A DNA stretch of 64,000 nt, from contig OZ037912.1 in NCBI GenBank assembly GCA_964035575.1, forward strand, positions 1,054,001 to 1,118,000. The letters are read 5' to 3'. This stretch comes from Rhynchopus sp. YZ270_cl-10. Taxonomy: Eukaryota; Euglenozoa; Diplonemea; Diplonemida; Diplonemidae. A model generated the notes under the pieces. That model did no database searches. It was not told the origin of the DNA and saw only the letters and a program-made list of their open reading frames with translations. How positions within the stretch are numbered: position 1 is the first letter of the stretch; each line of letters begins with the position of its first letter. Of the stretch, positions 1 to 10,051 are shown piece by piece. A program made the translations under genes and the position numbers.

Positions 1-1523
1 TTTTTTATTTTTTTTTCCTTTTTTTTTTTCCTTTTTTCTCTGGCCCATTTTTTTGGTTACCTACTAATTTCCAGCCACAGAGTGGCACCACCACGGTCCG
101 CAATCGATCCGGAAAGTCAAAATAAGGGGGAAACCAAAAGGGAAAAAAAAGTAAAAGTTCGCTACCGTTTTTTTGGCTGGCCTTCGGCCCGCCAATGCCC
201 CTTTAACATTTGTCTTCACTTCATAAGACAAGGACCAACGAGTGTCAATTCTCAGTGTCACCTTGCATAAGACAATTTTGAAGCATAACCTTGAAGAACA
301 CAATTACTATGTCCGCAAACCCGCAAAGCGGACCATTGTAAAAGGGGTGGTGCTGAGGGTGGAGGTTTCGAAGAAGTGCGGGTGTGTTGGTCAGGTGTGG
401 ATCACCTGTACGGAGTATGAGATCCAGTAATAAAGACTTCAACCGGACCAAGGCAGAAACACAACACTGTTCGGCCAAAATCCAAAAACCCATAGGGCCC
501 CAGCATTGTTGTCGAAAATCCCCACTTAATTTTTGGTGGAATTTTGAACTTTTCCCAAAAACTGCGGGAAAAAGTTTTCCGCTCGCTGCGCTCGCGGAGG
601 TTCACCCAATGCGGTCTCGCCTACCCAAACTGCTGGTGCATCGGCACTACCTATTTAATTTTGAACATTTTCTTGCTAATGCCGGGTACTACCACTTTTT
701 TTCAGAATGTTTCTAGAAAGTATTACTCTTGTCAGAGGGCGCAGTGTCCGACAAGGGTCACTGCCAGAATGCGATTTAATTGGTCAAACGCCGAAGGAAA
801 AGGAAGCATGCAAAAGAAAAAAAGTAGCGTACCGTGCCTGCGGCGCAATATTGCAACCCACCCTTCCCATGACTAGTTTGGCAGTAAAAATGTGCGGTTT
901 TGAGCACAATTTTTAGAAATGTTGCGTACCGTGGCTTCGCCATGGGTGCCACGACCGCCGTTTCTTTTTGTAAATATACTGAGGTCACTGCGTGTGCCTG
1001 GTGCAAATATCAATGCAGTGCCGAACTCCGCAGTAGAATAACCGAGGAATTCTCACATTCCGCCGGAGGCCCTAACGAGCTGGGTTTGGCTCGACCGAGT
1101 TTCAGCGAAAACCCCCAAAACCTACATTATCCCCTGGGGTTCTACGACAGCTGAGATGTGTAAAAAAACACCATTATTCTGCCTCAGTACAGTACCAACC
1201 TGCTTGTTGGATTTTTTTTAGACCGTCACTCAATTTTCCCGCTCGCTGCGCTCGCGGAGGTACACCTTAATTTTTTTTTGCTCGCTTCGCTCGCGGACAA
1301 ACCATCAACCCCACACAATTTCCCAAAAACCTGGAAGTTAGCGTCAGGCCTGCGCCGAAAAATTTCAAAAACGGGAGAGAAAAAAAAGGAAAAAAACGAA
1401 AATAAATCTGGGATTTTTAGTGTTTTTAGCGAAAATAAGGATCTACCCTGGATGGATGCGATCAACAAACAACGAATAAACAAAGAAGGGGGGGGGGGGG
1501 GGTATTTTATTTTGTTTGTTACG
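1..1523. other. Intergenic region upstream of the solute-binding receptor gene
   Basis: No convincing gene is seen. The stretch is AT-rich with homopolymer runs and holds a dispersed repeat (768-995). It also has three short GC-rich hairpins of the CTCGCT-GCG-CTCG type, near 580-598, 1242-1259 and 1280-1296. A segment near 1452-1488 recurs inverted near 12981-13028. A run of G ends just before the receptor start codon. Confidence 0.6.
768..995 (+). repeat. Dispersed repeat, second copy near 46434-46790
   Basis: Both copies share an ordered set of phrases: GGTCAAACGCCGAAGG, a piece ending in GCAACnCACCC, TGTTGCGTACCGTGGCTTCG, and CGTTTCTTTTTGTAAAT. The second copy has the TGTTGCGTACCGTGG phrase twice. 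No protein is encoded and no terminal repeats are evident. It is probably a non-autonomous element or a fragment of one. Confidence 0.65.
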
Positions 1524-4500
1524 ATGTGTCGTGTGCTCGTGGCTGTGTGTGCCACGTGGTGCATTGCAGGTGTCAGTGCCACGTGTCCTCTGCCTGTCGG
1601 GGGTGAAAACTATTTCAGTGTCTCCGCCACACTTACCTTTATGCAGGGGGTTGCATGCCCAGAGCTGCAGGCACTGTCTGCAGCCAACCCAAACGTCACA
1701 ATGCGGTCATTCAAAAAGAAAGACATATTCAGCATAATAAGCGAATACGGGCGCTCCCTCAACGAAGATGTGGAACTTCTCCAGCACGAGGCCTTCGAGA
1801 CAGGACACACACCAAACGATGTCTACTCAGTCGGGGGCTCTTGGATACCGATCTCGATTGAGAGCTTCGCACCCCTTGGGCAGGCAGTGGCAGAAGGTGT
1901 CATGCCTGTGTGGCAGCAGAAGAACCGTGATGGTGAAGTCGTCAACGTTCCATACGTCGGCTCACGCCTTGTGATGTACTACCGCCGTGACCTGTTTGAG
2001 AAGCACGGGTACACGTGGCCGGAGACGATGGCAGAGTTCGACGTGACTGTGCGGGCTGTGATGGAAGCAGAGCGTAGAGAGCGTGGGGCAGGTGCTGCTG
2101 ACTTCTGGGGTCTGTCGATGCCGGCAGACGACTCCACGAACAGGTTGACGTACATCCTCATTCTGCTGCTGTCGGCGGAAAACGCAGGCAGCATTGTGGA
2201 GTCAGACCGCAGTGTGACGATCAACAACCCTGCTGCAGCAGTAGTGCTGGAACGTTGGCGGTCTTGGTTTGGCACCATTTCCCCGCTGTCGTCGTTCGGC
2301 ATGTCGCGAAGTGATGCTCAGTCCATCTTCTATAACGGGAATGCGCTGGTCATCCTGGACTTCACAAGCCGAATTAACTTGTACTCAAAACTTCCTTTTG
2401 ACGCTGCCATCGGTGCGACACCTGGTGGTGGCTCTGGGGTGTTTGGTGGGAACAACAACGTCGTACCCAAGACAGCACCGAGGAAGGAGATGGGTGTGCA
2501 GTACCTGCAGTACTTCTCAAAAGTGCTCCATCAGAGTTCTGTGGAAAAGGACAACACTGAACCACTCCTGGAAAAGACAGTCTCGGACCCGAAGCTGTTT
2601 GCGGAGTACTGCAGCAACCCACTGCACCGCCTGATGTGTGACGCGCTGCCCAAGTATCCTGACTTCTGGAAGCGGATGGCGTACCGCCCAAGTGCTGGCT
2701 GCGGTGGTCTGTACGCAGACTGCCTCGGACACATCTACAAACGCGTGCGTCCGTTCCTTGAGTCGACAACACCTGCAACTCAGACTGTGCAGGATCTTGA
2801 GAAGGACCTGCTTGAGCTGCTGGGACACGCACGTCCTGAAACAAGCCATCCCGATAGCGGTGCGAAGTGGAAGTACATGCTTGTGGCAGTTGCTTGTGTG
2901 TCTGCGTTGGTGCTTGCACTCCTGGGTGTTTTCGTGTGGCGTCAGAACAAGCGCATGCGGAAAGCAGACGGGTGTGGGATTCCGATATCAGTGTGTCTTG
3001 GGTTTGTGGTGCTTGTGTTCATTGGGTTGCTTGGTGGGGTGCTGGTGGAAAAGAGCGACAGTGCACTGCGGGAAGTGAGCCTGGACATGAGTTTGGAGGT
3101 GCGCATGCAGGCGTTGAGTGTGATGAGCACAACGTTGAGGCTGACGCTGGAGGGGTTGGACTCACCCGACCTGTCCTCTCTGGGTGTGATCCAGACTGCG
3201 CTTGTGGAGGTGAAGAACTCATTTTCGCGTCAGCGTGTGCTGGAAGGGTCGATCATTGTTGTGGTTGACGTTGCAGATGGCGCTGTGCTGGTTTCTTCTG
3301 ACCTTGGCCGTCAGCCCGAACAAGAGGCGAACAATGTGCACCCGTGGGTGAGGGACGCACTTACGCAGCTTGAGTTCCAGACGAAGTTGATCGACCGTAC
3401 ACGCACAGTGCGAGTGACGGACGACGAGGGGACTGTGGCGCTGTGCAACCAGGACCAGGTGTCTGTTGGGATTCGTGAGGGGTTCGGACGGGACAGGTCT
3501 TGGATTCTGATGTACATCACACCCGAGCACGTGATTCTTGGGAAGGCAACAGCAACACGTGAGGCGACGCTGTACATCGGTGTGTCGCTGGCACTTGCGG
3601 CTGTTGTGTGTGTTGTGTTCTGTGCAGTGGTGGTGACGAACCCGCTTGTGCACCTTGCAGAGGACATGGAGCACGTGCGCACAATGAACCTTGAGCGGGT
3701 GAGCGACACAAAGCGTTCGCTCTTCACTGAGCTGGGGAGTCTGCGTGCTGGCTTCGACTCGATGCGTGAGCTGCTTGTGTACTACAAAGCCTTCATGCCG
3801 CAGAGTGCGTTTGTGGACACCGACACCGACCCCGACGTGCACCCCGACTTAGACTCGATGAAGACTTCTTCATGTGAATCGCAGAGGTGCTCAGGCAGTC
3901 TGGACAGTTCCGTATCATCCCACGGAAGTATACGGTCGTATGTCTCGGCCGGTGTGGCAGCCTTGTCGATGGGACTGAAGAAGAAGAAGGTGGCACTTCT
4001 GCTCACAAACCTGAGCGGTTTTGATAAGCACAGTGACCCCAGCACACTGACGCTGCACACAGCCATGCTGGAGATGCTGTTTCAAGAAACACGTGGTCAC
4101 AAAGGCGTTGTGGACAGTGTGAGTGGTGACAAGGTGACAGTGAGCTTCAATGCAGTGACGCGTGCGGCACAGTGCGAGAAGAGCGCAGTGCACATGGCGC
4201 TTGCAGTGTCGGCACAGTCTGCCTTTGCAGGCGGCAACGTTGCTGCGTCGTGTGGGGTTGTGCGTGCAGGCAACATGGGGACGCAGATGATGAAGGGCTT
4301 CGCTCTGCTTGGCCCGCTCCTGTCAACTCTGTGGCGCATGGAACGCTGGGGGTGCACGTGGGAGGTGCCGATCTTAATCAGCGAGGCACTGGAGGCAAGC
4401 ATTGTACCGTTTGTGAACACGAAAAAGGTGTTGCGTGTGAGGGACGGTGACATTGTGAAGACGTTGTTCGGTGTGACGACAGCAAAGCAGGAGGCAGCAA

Positions 4501-4751
4501 ACGACGAGTGGATGTACCAACTGGAGGAGATGCAGAAGAACGACCCGCACAACACGTACAACGTTGCCTTTGACGCGCTTTACGATGATAACGTGCGTCC
4601 AGCAGCGGAACAGGATTACTCGCACCTTGATATGTCTTCGCGATCACATCTGGAGAAATTGATCCGCAGGTGTGCGAAGGACGGCGAAGGATGTCTGAAG
4701 ACTGCCAGCTTCCATGGCATTGTGGCCCACAGCAAGACGCAAATGCGCTGA
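1524..4751 (+). CDS. Receptor with solute-binding domain, dCache-like sensor, HAMP-like linker and degenerate cyclase domain
   Basis: The protein is about 1075 aa. The ATG at 1524 is chosen because it opens a clear signal peptide (residues 1-19, cleavage after VSA). Residues about 40-390 resemble bacterial family 1 extracellular sugar-binding proteins, with motifs such as MYYRRDLFEKHGYTWPET. TM helices lie near 451-471, 486-508 and 681-703. Between the second and third is a dCache-like extracellular sensor. A HAMP-like segment (TNPLVHLAEDM) follows, then a short helical linker ending YYKAFMPQ. The class III cyclase-like domain spans about 819-1000. Of the canonical residues, the second metal Asp (SGDKV, near 868) and the transition-state Arg position (LWRME) remain. 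The first metal Asp is Asn (LLTNLSG), the base-selecting Lys is Ser, and the later Asp and Asn are Pro and Ser. I infer a membrane sensor with an inactive or atypical output domain. Confidence 0.88.
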   Translation: MCRVLVAVCATWCIAGVSATCPLPVGGENYFSVSATLTFMQGVACPELQALSAANPNVTMRSFKKKDIFSIISEYGRSLNEDVELLQHEAFETGHTPNDVYSVGGSWIPISIESFAPLGQAVAEGVMPVWQQKNRDGEVVNVPYVGSRLVMYYRRDLFEKHGYTWPETMAEFDVTVRAVMEAERRERGAGAADFWGLSMPADDSTNRLTYILILLLSAENAGSIVESDRSVTINNPAAAVVLERWRSWFGTISPLSSFGMSRSDAQSIFYNGNALVILDFTSRINLYSKLPFDAAIGATPGGGSGVFGGNNNVVPKTAPRKEMGVQYLQYFSKVLHQSSVEKDNTEPLLEKTVSDPKLFAEYCSNPLHRLMCDALPKYPDFWKRMAYRPSAGCGGLYADCLGHIYKRVRPFLESTTPATQTVQDLEKDLLELLGHARPETSHPDSGAKWKYMLVAVACVSALVLALLGVFVWRQNKRMRKADGCGIPISVCLGFVVLVFIGLLGGVLVEKSDSALREVSLDMSLEVRMQALSVMSTTLRLTLEGLDSPDLSSLGVIQTALVEVKNSFSRQRVLEGSIIVVVDVADGAVLVSSDLGRQPEQEANNVHPWVRDALTQLEFQTKLIDRTRTVRVTDDEGTVALCNQDQVSVGIREGFGRDRSWILMYITPEHVILGKATATREATLYIGVSLALAAVVCVVFCAVVVTNPLVHLAEDMEHVRTMNLERVSDTKRSLFTELGSLRAGFDSMRELLVYYKAFMPQSAFVDTDTDPDVHPDLDSMKTSSCESQRCSGSLDSSVSSHGSIRSYVSAGVAALSMGLKKKKVALLLTNLSGFDKHSDPSTLTLHTAMLEMLFQETRGHKGVVDSVSGDKVTVSFNAVTRAAQCEKSAVHMALAVSAQSAFAGGNVAASCGVVRAGNMGTQMMKGFALLGPLLSTLWRMERWGCTWEVPILISEALEASIVPFVNTKKVLRVRDGDIVKTLFGVTTAKQEAANDEWMYQLEEMQKNDPHNTYNVAFDALYDDNVRPAAEQDYSHLDMSSRSHLEKLIRRCAKDGEGCLKTASFHGIVAHSKTQMR

Positions 4752-4953
4752 TGAGGACCTTTCAGTCACAGGTTTTGCCACGCATCCACCCACCTAACTC
4801 ACCCGCACATCTGAATCTGCGCAGCGGGTACGGTGGAATGTTACCTTCCACATGTGTTGCGTTTTCCTGCTATTGAATAAGCAAAAAAACACGGTTTAAA
4901 GCAAACCATCTTCCGCAAGCCTTTTTTTAGCTTCGAGTGGTGACGCAGGCCGG

Positions 4954-5368
4954 TACACGGTGGACTCTTTCTGGAAAAGGGCAACTTAAAAAGAGGTACA
5001 ACGGGAGGGAGTCTCGACTCCCCCTAGCGGGAGTGCCAACTCCCGCTTTCGGGAGTCTCGACTCCCCCTTTCACTCCCGAAAGGGGGAGTTGATACTCCC
5101 CCTTTTTGGAACTCCGGAATATAGTTGCCCTAAGCCCGAAAGAGTCTACTGCATAGGCAAAAATGCGTGTATTGTGGACTCCTTCGGGCAAATGGCAAGG
5201 GAAAAAGAGGTCCAACGGGAGGGAGTACCAACTCCCCCTAGGGGAGTATCAACTCCCGCTTTCGGGAGTCTCGACTCCCCCTTTCACTCCCGAAAGGGGG
5301 AGTTGATACTCCCCCTTTTTGGAACTCCGGAATATAGTTGCCCTTTTCCAGAAAGAGTCCACCGTGTA
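4954..5368. mobile_element. MITE-like element with 33-bp perfect terminal inverted repeats
   Basis: The left end 4954-4986 (TACACGGTGGACTC...) is the exact reverse complement of 5336-5368. The interior is two related halves of about 200 bp, each rich in small palindromes built on GGGAGT and ACTCCC. No coding capacity. No clear target-site duplication flanks it. Confidence 0.8.
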
Positions 5369-5528
5369 GCTTTTTTTATACCCCCCCCCCCCCCTAGGCA
5401 TACTTGTCCCCCCATTATGGGGAGGGGTAAAATATGGGGAAAATATGGGGGAAATATGGGGGATTTTCCCCCCCATATTCCCCCATATTTTCCCCATATT
5501 TCCCCCATATTTTCTATGGGGGAATAGA

Positions 5529-5623
5529 TGTACTGGTGTACTGGTGTACTGGTGTACTGGTGTACTGGTGTACTGGTGTACTGGTGTACTGGTGTACTGG
5601 TGTACTGGTGTACTGGTGTACTG
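5529..5623. repeat. 8-bp tandem repeat, unit TGTACTGG, about 12 copies
   Basis: A perfect octamer array within the foldback element. Because 8 is not a multiple of 3, it reads through as a 24-bp protein repeat in several frames, but nothing suggests it is translated. Confidence 0.95.
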
Positions 5624-5940
5624 CTTCTGTACGTTACTTACCTACCCACCCCTCCAACACAACATTTTCGACGTTTCTCTGACGCATGAGGATTACATGG
5701 TTGTAAGTCCCTATAAGAAGGGCAAACCTGCTGACGTTTTGGTATGGGCAGAAAGAAGGGCAACATTATGAGTTCCTCTCAGACTCCCCTGTTTTGCCAC
5801 CGGTGTCAGGCATCAACAGGCCTAACCGCCCAGATGGTTTCAACACAAAGCTTCACGACATCGGGCCTTCCGGTGCCATCGATAAGGCCCTCGACACAGA
5901 CGGGTTAGCATTGCCCCTGCGTTTGACCTATAGCCCGCTT

Positions 5941-6410
5941 ACTAGTACACTAGTACACTAGTACACTAGTACACTAGTACACTAGTACACTAGTACACTA
6001 GTACACTAGTACACTAGTACACTAGTACACTAGTACACTAGTACACTAGTACACTAGTACACTAGTACACTAGTACACTAGTACACTAGTACACTAGTAC
6101 ACTAGTACACTAGTACACTAGTACACTAGTACACTAGTACACTAGTACACTAGTACACTAGTACACTAGTACACTAGTACACTAGTACACTAGTACACTA
6201 GTACACTAGTACACTAGTACACTAGTACACTAGTACACTAGTACACTAGTACACTAGTACACTAGTACACTAGTACACTAGTACACTAGTACACTAGTAC
6301 ACTAGTACACTAGTACACTAGTACACTAGTACACTAGTACACTAGTACACTAGTACACTAGTACACTAGTACACTAGTACACTAGTACACTAGTACACTA
6401 GTACACTAGT
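5941..6410. repeat. 8-bp tandem repeat, unit ACTAGTAC, about 59 perfect copies
   Basis: About 470 bp of flawless octamers. The unit contains both ACTAGT and GTAC palindromes, so either strand can fold at any register. It lies in the same foldback element as the TGTACTGG array. Confidence 0.97.
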
Positions 6411-6770
6411 GTACACAAGGAAAACAATAGGAAAACACCCCCATATTTCCCCCATATTCCCCCATAATCCCCCATAATCCCCCATATTCCCCCATATTTG
6501 TGCAGTATTCCTGCTGTATTCCCCCCATATTTCCCCCATATTTGCCACAAAAGTGTAGGGTACCAAAATATGGGGGAATAGGGCCTCCCCATATTGGGGG
6601 GACAAGTATGCCTAGGGGGAGGCAAAAAGCCGTTTTTGAGTGAAATTTTTTGAGTTACGATATCACAGAGGCTCCAAACACGAAATCTCTGGCGAATATG
6701 GATTTTTTGGGGCTCAGGAGGGTGGTTTACCTGGTCACAGGCCTCCAAATGCGCCCAGAAACATGAAAAA

Positions 6771-7377
6771 TATGGGTCGATTTCAAAACCCCCCCCCCCC
6801 AAAAGTTCTTTTTTGTCTTTTTCATGATATAGGCAGTTTTTTTGCAGTCTGAGGTCCGGAACCGCCCCAAAAACGATTTTCTGGGAGGTTTTGGGAGGTT
6901 TTGGGGCGAAATGGACCTTTTTTGACCATTTTTATGGTATTTTTAGGCTGTTTTTGGCCCTTCTTCTTACACAGCCTATTGGGGGTCAAAATAGCTATTT
7001 TTGACCAAAAAACACAATTTATTTGACGCCAGGAGGCCTCCGTTGGCCCAAATATATCCCAAAAATGGGCTGTGAGCCCAATCCGACCTGTTTTGGGCAC
7101 ATTTGGCACTTTTCTTGGTGCTTATTTGATGTTTTTTGGTCAAAAATAGCTATTTTGACCCCCAATAGGCTGTGTAAGAAGAAGGGCCAAAAACAGCCTA
7201 AAAATACCATAAAAATGGTCAAAAAAGGTCCATTTCGCCCCAAAACCTCCCAAAACCTCCCAGAAAATCGTTTTTGGGGCGGTTCCGGACCTCAGACTGC
7301 AAAAAAACTGCCTATATCATGAAAAAGACAAAAAAGAACTTTTGGGGGGGGGGGGGGGTTTTGAAATCGACCCATAT
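6771..7377. mobile_element. Near-perfect 245-bp inverted repeat with a 115-bp loop
   Basis: The left arm 6771-7014 is the near-exact reverse complement of 7130-7377. The arms differ mainly in the length of a C/G homopolymer. The loop (about 7015-7129) has no coding capacity. It could form a very long hairpin as DNA or RNA. Best described as a foldback or MITE-type element; family unknown. Confidence 0.85.
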
Positions 7378-7384
7378 TATGAAA

Positions 7385-8040
7385 AATTGACTGGTTTTTC
7401 GGGGTTTTCGCACTTCGGGAAAGACGATTTCTTGACCTAAAAATGAGATTTTGGCCCCGAACAGAGCGTCTAGAGTGTGAAAAACAGATGTATTTGAAAA
7501 GATTCGATACTTTCGGGGTGATTTTGGGTATTTGTTCACTATCTGATGTCCGTTTTTTGATATTTTTTCAAAAAAAGGGTGAAAAAACGCTGTCCGGGTG
7601 CTTGCAATAGCCGTGACTGTTGCAAAAGTGAATTTTTCTGTGTTTTTTGGGGTCATTTCTGGGGGTACAGAGAGAGTTTTGGGTCTGAAATTTGGTGAAA
7701 ATGTGGTAGGAGGTTGGTAAATGGGGGTGCTCTGGGTGGTCAGACCCCCTAGCAGTGGTCAGAAAGTGGCCCAACGGGTTTGAGGAATGGTGCGCGCGCG
7801 GTAAACAGGACGATAACAGGACGATTTTTTGACCTAAAAATGAGGTTTTGGCCCCGAACAGAGCGTCTAGAGAGTGAAAAACAGATGTATTTGAAAATAT
7901 TCGATACTTTTGGGGTGATTTTGGGTATTTGTTCACTATCTGATGTCCGTTTTTTGATATTTTTTTCAAAAAAAAGGTGAAAAAACGCTGTTTTCCCAAA
8001 AGTGCGAATAGTGCGAAAACCCCAAAAAATCAGTCAATTT
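7385..8040. mobile_element. Element with 28-bp inverted ends and two internal 170-bp direct repeats
   Basis: A phrase near 7385-7412 (TTGACTGG...TTTTCGCACT) recurs inverted near 8011-8040. Inside, 7423-7597 and 7820-7991 are direct repeats with only scattered differences. The spacer between them is G-rich and unique. No reading frame of note. Confidence 0.6.
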
Positions 8041-8285
8041 GTCCACCCTCGTGGGAACCAACTTCTTCTTCATTCTGGGACAGGCTCAGTTCCTTGCTCC
8101 GTGCACGTATCCACGTTTTACAACTGGTCGTGTGCTCTGGTCTACAGATCCAACCCATTCTTTACTTAATTTTTGGTATTTTTGGTGATTCACTTTGATC
8201 CACAAACAGGGGAGCAGACACGCCACACTTTTGCTTCTGCTTTCTACCCACCAATGCACAACCCTTAGACCCCTACAGACACGAC

Positions 8286-8306
8286 ACCTCCTCCCCCTCC
8301 CCCAAG
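8286..8306 (+). promoter_or_regulatory. Pyrimidine tract and AG, candidate trans-splice acceptor of pseudo-cyclase A
   Basis: An almost pure C/T run ends in AAG, 5 nt before the ATG at 8312. It fits a spliced-leader acceptor and would leave a very short 5' UTR. Confidence 0.45.
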
Positions 8307-8311
8307 GTCGC

Positions 8312-10051
8312 ATGCCTCGTTGTATGCAGCGTGTCCGCACTATGGGGGGGCGTCTGCGGGAGGGGTCGCGCGAGGCGACACAGCGCGGACTGTTCTTCGT
8401 TATAACGGGGGTAGGGACGGTGCTGTGCGGGGTGATCCTTGCGGTCGCAGCACGGCCACGGGAGGACCGCTTCTTCAACTTCGCAGGGCTCTTGGTGATG
8501 TTCCTCGCAGCCGCCATGGGCCCGGTCTTGATGCTCGCAAACGCTCCCCTCTCTGAGGCGCTCGTCGTGTGTACAGGCTACGGCGTGGCAGCTGGTGTGC
8601 TCCTCAACGATCTGTCAAGTCGTGCGGTAGGTGAACTGTCGTGGTTCTCTCTGATCATTATTGCAGACTTCCTGCTGGTGATGCGGGTGGACGCAAAGTA
8701 TGCCCTCTGGCTGGTCAGCTTCTTGGTGTTGTGGTTGTTGGTAATGAGTGCAGAGGCGGTTCTCAGGTTCGGTGTGTTCGACATCCCAGGATTGCGTCCG
8801 CAGGACGGAAAAGGGGGGCGGAGGGAGCATTTTGAGCGAATGGGGGACTGCAGCACGTTGCCGTGCAAGGAGGACGTTGCAACTATTCTGTCGAACGTTC
8901 TGGGGCACTGTGGAGTATTCGTGCTGGACTTCATCGCAACGCGAGGCTTTGCAAGGGACGTGCTGAAGGAGCAGACACGCATGGAGCGGACGATCAGCAC
9001 CGTGCAGGAGATTGCGTCGCTCCTCGCAGGGTACGACGTGGAGGCGGTGGCTGAGCTGCTGAAGGCGCATGAGGGTGAGATGCCGGGAGGGATGGCAAAC
9101 GCACTGCGCAGACTGGAGCAGAACCTGCGTGTGTACAAGGCGTACCTCCCGAAGACGTGTCTGCCCCATGCAGAGATGGAGGCGGAGTCGGTCAGTGTAG
9201 GTGATCATGACGTCTCCGTATGTACGTCGACGTCTGCTGGCAGCAGTGCAGCAATGGGTCTCAGTACGCGGACCGTGCCCCTGCTCCTGGCAAAGGCCAA
9301 GGCAACACTGATGCTTGTGAACATAAAAAACACGCTCACGCTGGTGAAGAGCGACAGCGCCCACTTCTCACGCCACTTCACAGCGCTGCTCGCAAAGACG
9401 CTTGCTGCAGTGGAGGCAAAGCGCGGCATGGTTGACGTCTTCGTTGGGGACAAGATCCACTGCTCGTTCAACACGTCGAAGAAATGTGCCGCGCACGCCA
9501 GCTCTGCCCTACACGCAGTGTACCTTCTCGGCTTCAATAACCTACCGGATTTCAGCATCGGTGTTGCGACAGGAAACCTTCATTGTGGTGATATGGGGTG
9601 TGAGGTGATGCGTCGCTTCAGCATGGTGGGTGTTCTTGTGCGTGACGTGCTTGGGATAGAACGTGCAGGACGTGCATTTGGCTGTGATGTGCTGTGCAAC
9701 CGTCTGTGCTTCAGCGATGCTGAGTGCGAACACAACCTGCGTCTGATTCCGTGCAAAGTGGAACTTGCTGAGGACTGCGAAGCTGAGGTTGTGGCTGAGC
9801 TGCTCATCAGCGTGGAGCAGGGCGCCAACACCATGGGTGTGACTGACACACTGGAGTGGATGTACGTTGTTGGCGGGAAGAAGGAGTGGGACGACTACAA
9901 CGTGGCTGTGCGGCAGTACCTGAAGGGCGAGACCCACACGGTGCTTGATCACACAGGCGAGCGGGCTGAGCAGCTCCGCAGTTCCTTTGCAAAGTACGCC
10001 CCCATCCCGCAGGGTGTCTTGCGGCTTAACGCTTGCGTCAAATTGACTTGA
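8312..10051 (+). CDS. Six-TM pseudo-adenylate/guanylate cyclase, copy A
   Basis: About 579 aa. Six hydrophobic segments lie near residues 26-47, 57-75, 84-99, 111-125, 131-146 and 197-214, followed by a helical linker (TVQEIASLLAGYDVE) and the motif YKAYLPKTCLP. The C-terminal 250 residues have the class III cyclase fold pattern. The second metal Asp is kept (VGDKI, near 380). The first metal Asp is Asn (LVNIK, near 337), the Lys/Glu selector is Val (VDVFVGD), and the later Asp, Asn and Arg are Val, Arg and Gly (GVLVRDVLGIE, near 439-449). The ATG at 8312 is the first after the pyrimidine tract; in-frame ATGs at 8324 and 8342 are alternatives. I infer a membrane sensor whose output domain no longer catalyses. 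It is the most divergent of five paralogues here. Confidence 0.88.
   Translation: MPRCMQRVRTMGGRLREGSREATQRGLFFVITGVGTVLCGVILAVAARPREDRFFNFAGLLVMFLAAAMGPVLMLANAPLSEALVVCTGYGVAAGVLLNDLSSRAVGELSWFSLIIIADFLLVMRVDAKYALWLVSFLVLWLLVMSAEAVLRFGVFDIPGLRPQDGKGGRREHFERMGDCSTLPCKEDVATILSNVLGHCGVFVLDFIATRGFARDVLKEQTRMERTISTVQEIASLLAGYDVEAVAELLKAHEGEMPGGMANALRRLEQNLRVYKAYLPKTCLPHAEMEAESVSVGDHDVSVCTSTSAGSSAAMGLSTRTVPLLLAKAKATLMLVNIKNTLTLVKSDSAHFSRHFTALLAKTLAAVEAKRGMVDVFVGDKIHCSFNTSKKCAAHASSALHAVYLLGFNNLPDFSIGVATGNLHCGDMGCEVMRRFSMVGVLVRDVLGIERAGRAFGCDVLCNRLCFSDAECEHNLRLIPCKVELAEDCEAEVVAELLISVEQGANTMGVTDTLEWMYVVGGKKEWDDYNVAVRQYLKGETHTVLDHTGERAEQLRSSFAKYAPIPQGVLRLNACVKLT

Larger units (their letters stand above)
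5387..6619. mobile_element. Foldback element with 36-bp inverted ends enclosing two 8-bp satellites
   Basis: The left end 5387-5424 (CCCCCTAGGCATACTTG...) matches the reverse complement of 6583-6619 with one visible mismatch. Inside both ends are iterated CATATTTCCCCC or GGGGGAAATATG blocks that also pair. The core holds two different 8-bp tandem arrays separated by about 320 bp of ordinary sequence. No protein is encoded. Confidence 0.75.
4752..8311. other. Gene-free spacer made of foldback elements and satellites
   Basis: No gene is seen over about 3.5 kb. The space is filled almost end to end by four palindromic or terminally inverted structures and two 8-bp tandem arrays, listed separately. 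Only 5624-5940 and 8041-8285 look like unique sequence. Confidence 0.75.

Noticed and set aside
4937-5527. 196-codon frame across the MITE-like element
   Set aside because: It simply reads through the inverted-repeat element and the following satellite; its repeats are palindromes of GGGAGT.
5941-6410. Octamer array considered as a CRISPR array
   Set aside because: No spacers: the unit repeats without interruption, and the genome is eukaryotic.
7423-7991. Two 170-bp direct repeats considered as LTRs
   Set aside because: Only about 220 bp lies between them, with no reverse transcriptase, primer site or polypurine context; inverted outer ends fit a foldback element better.
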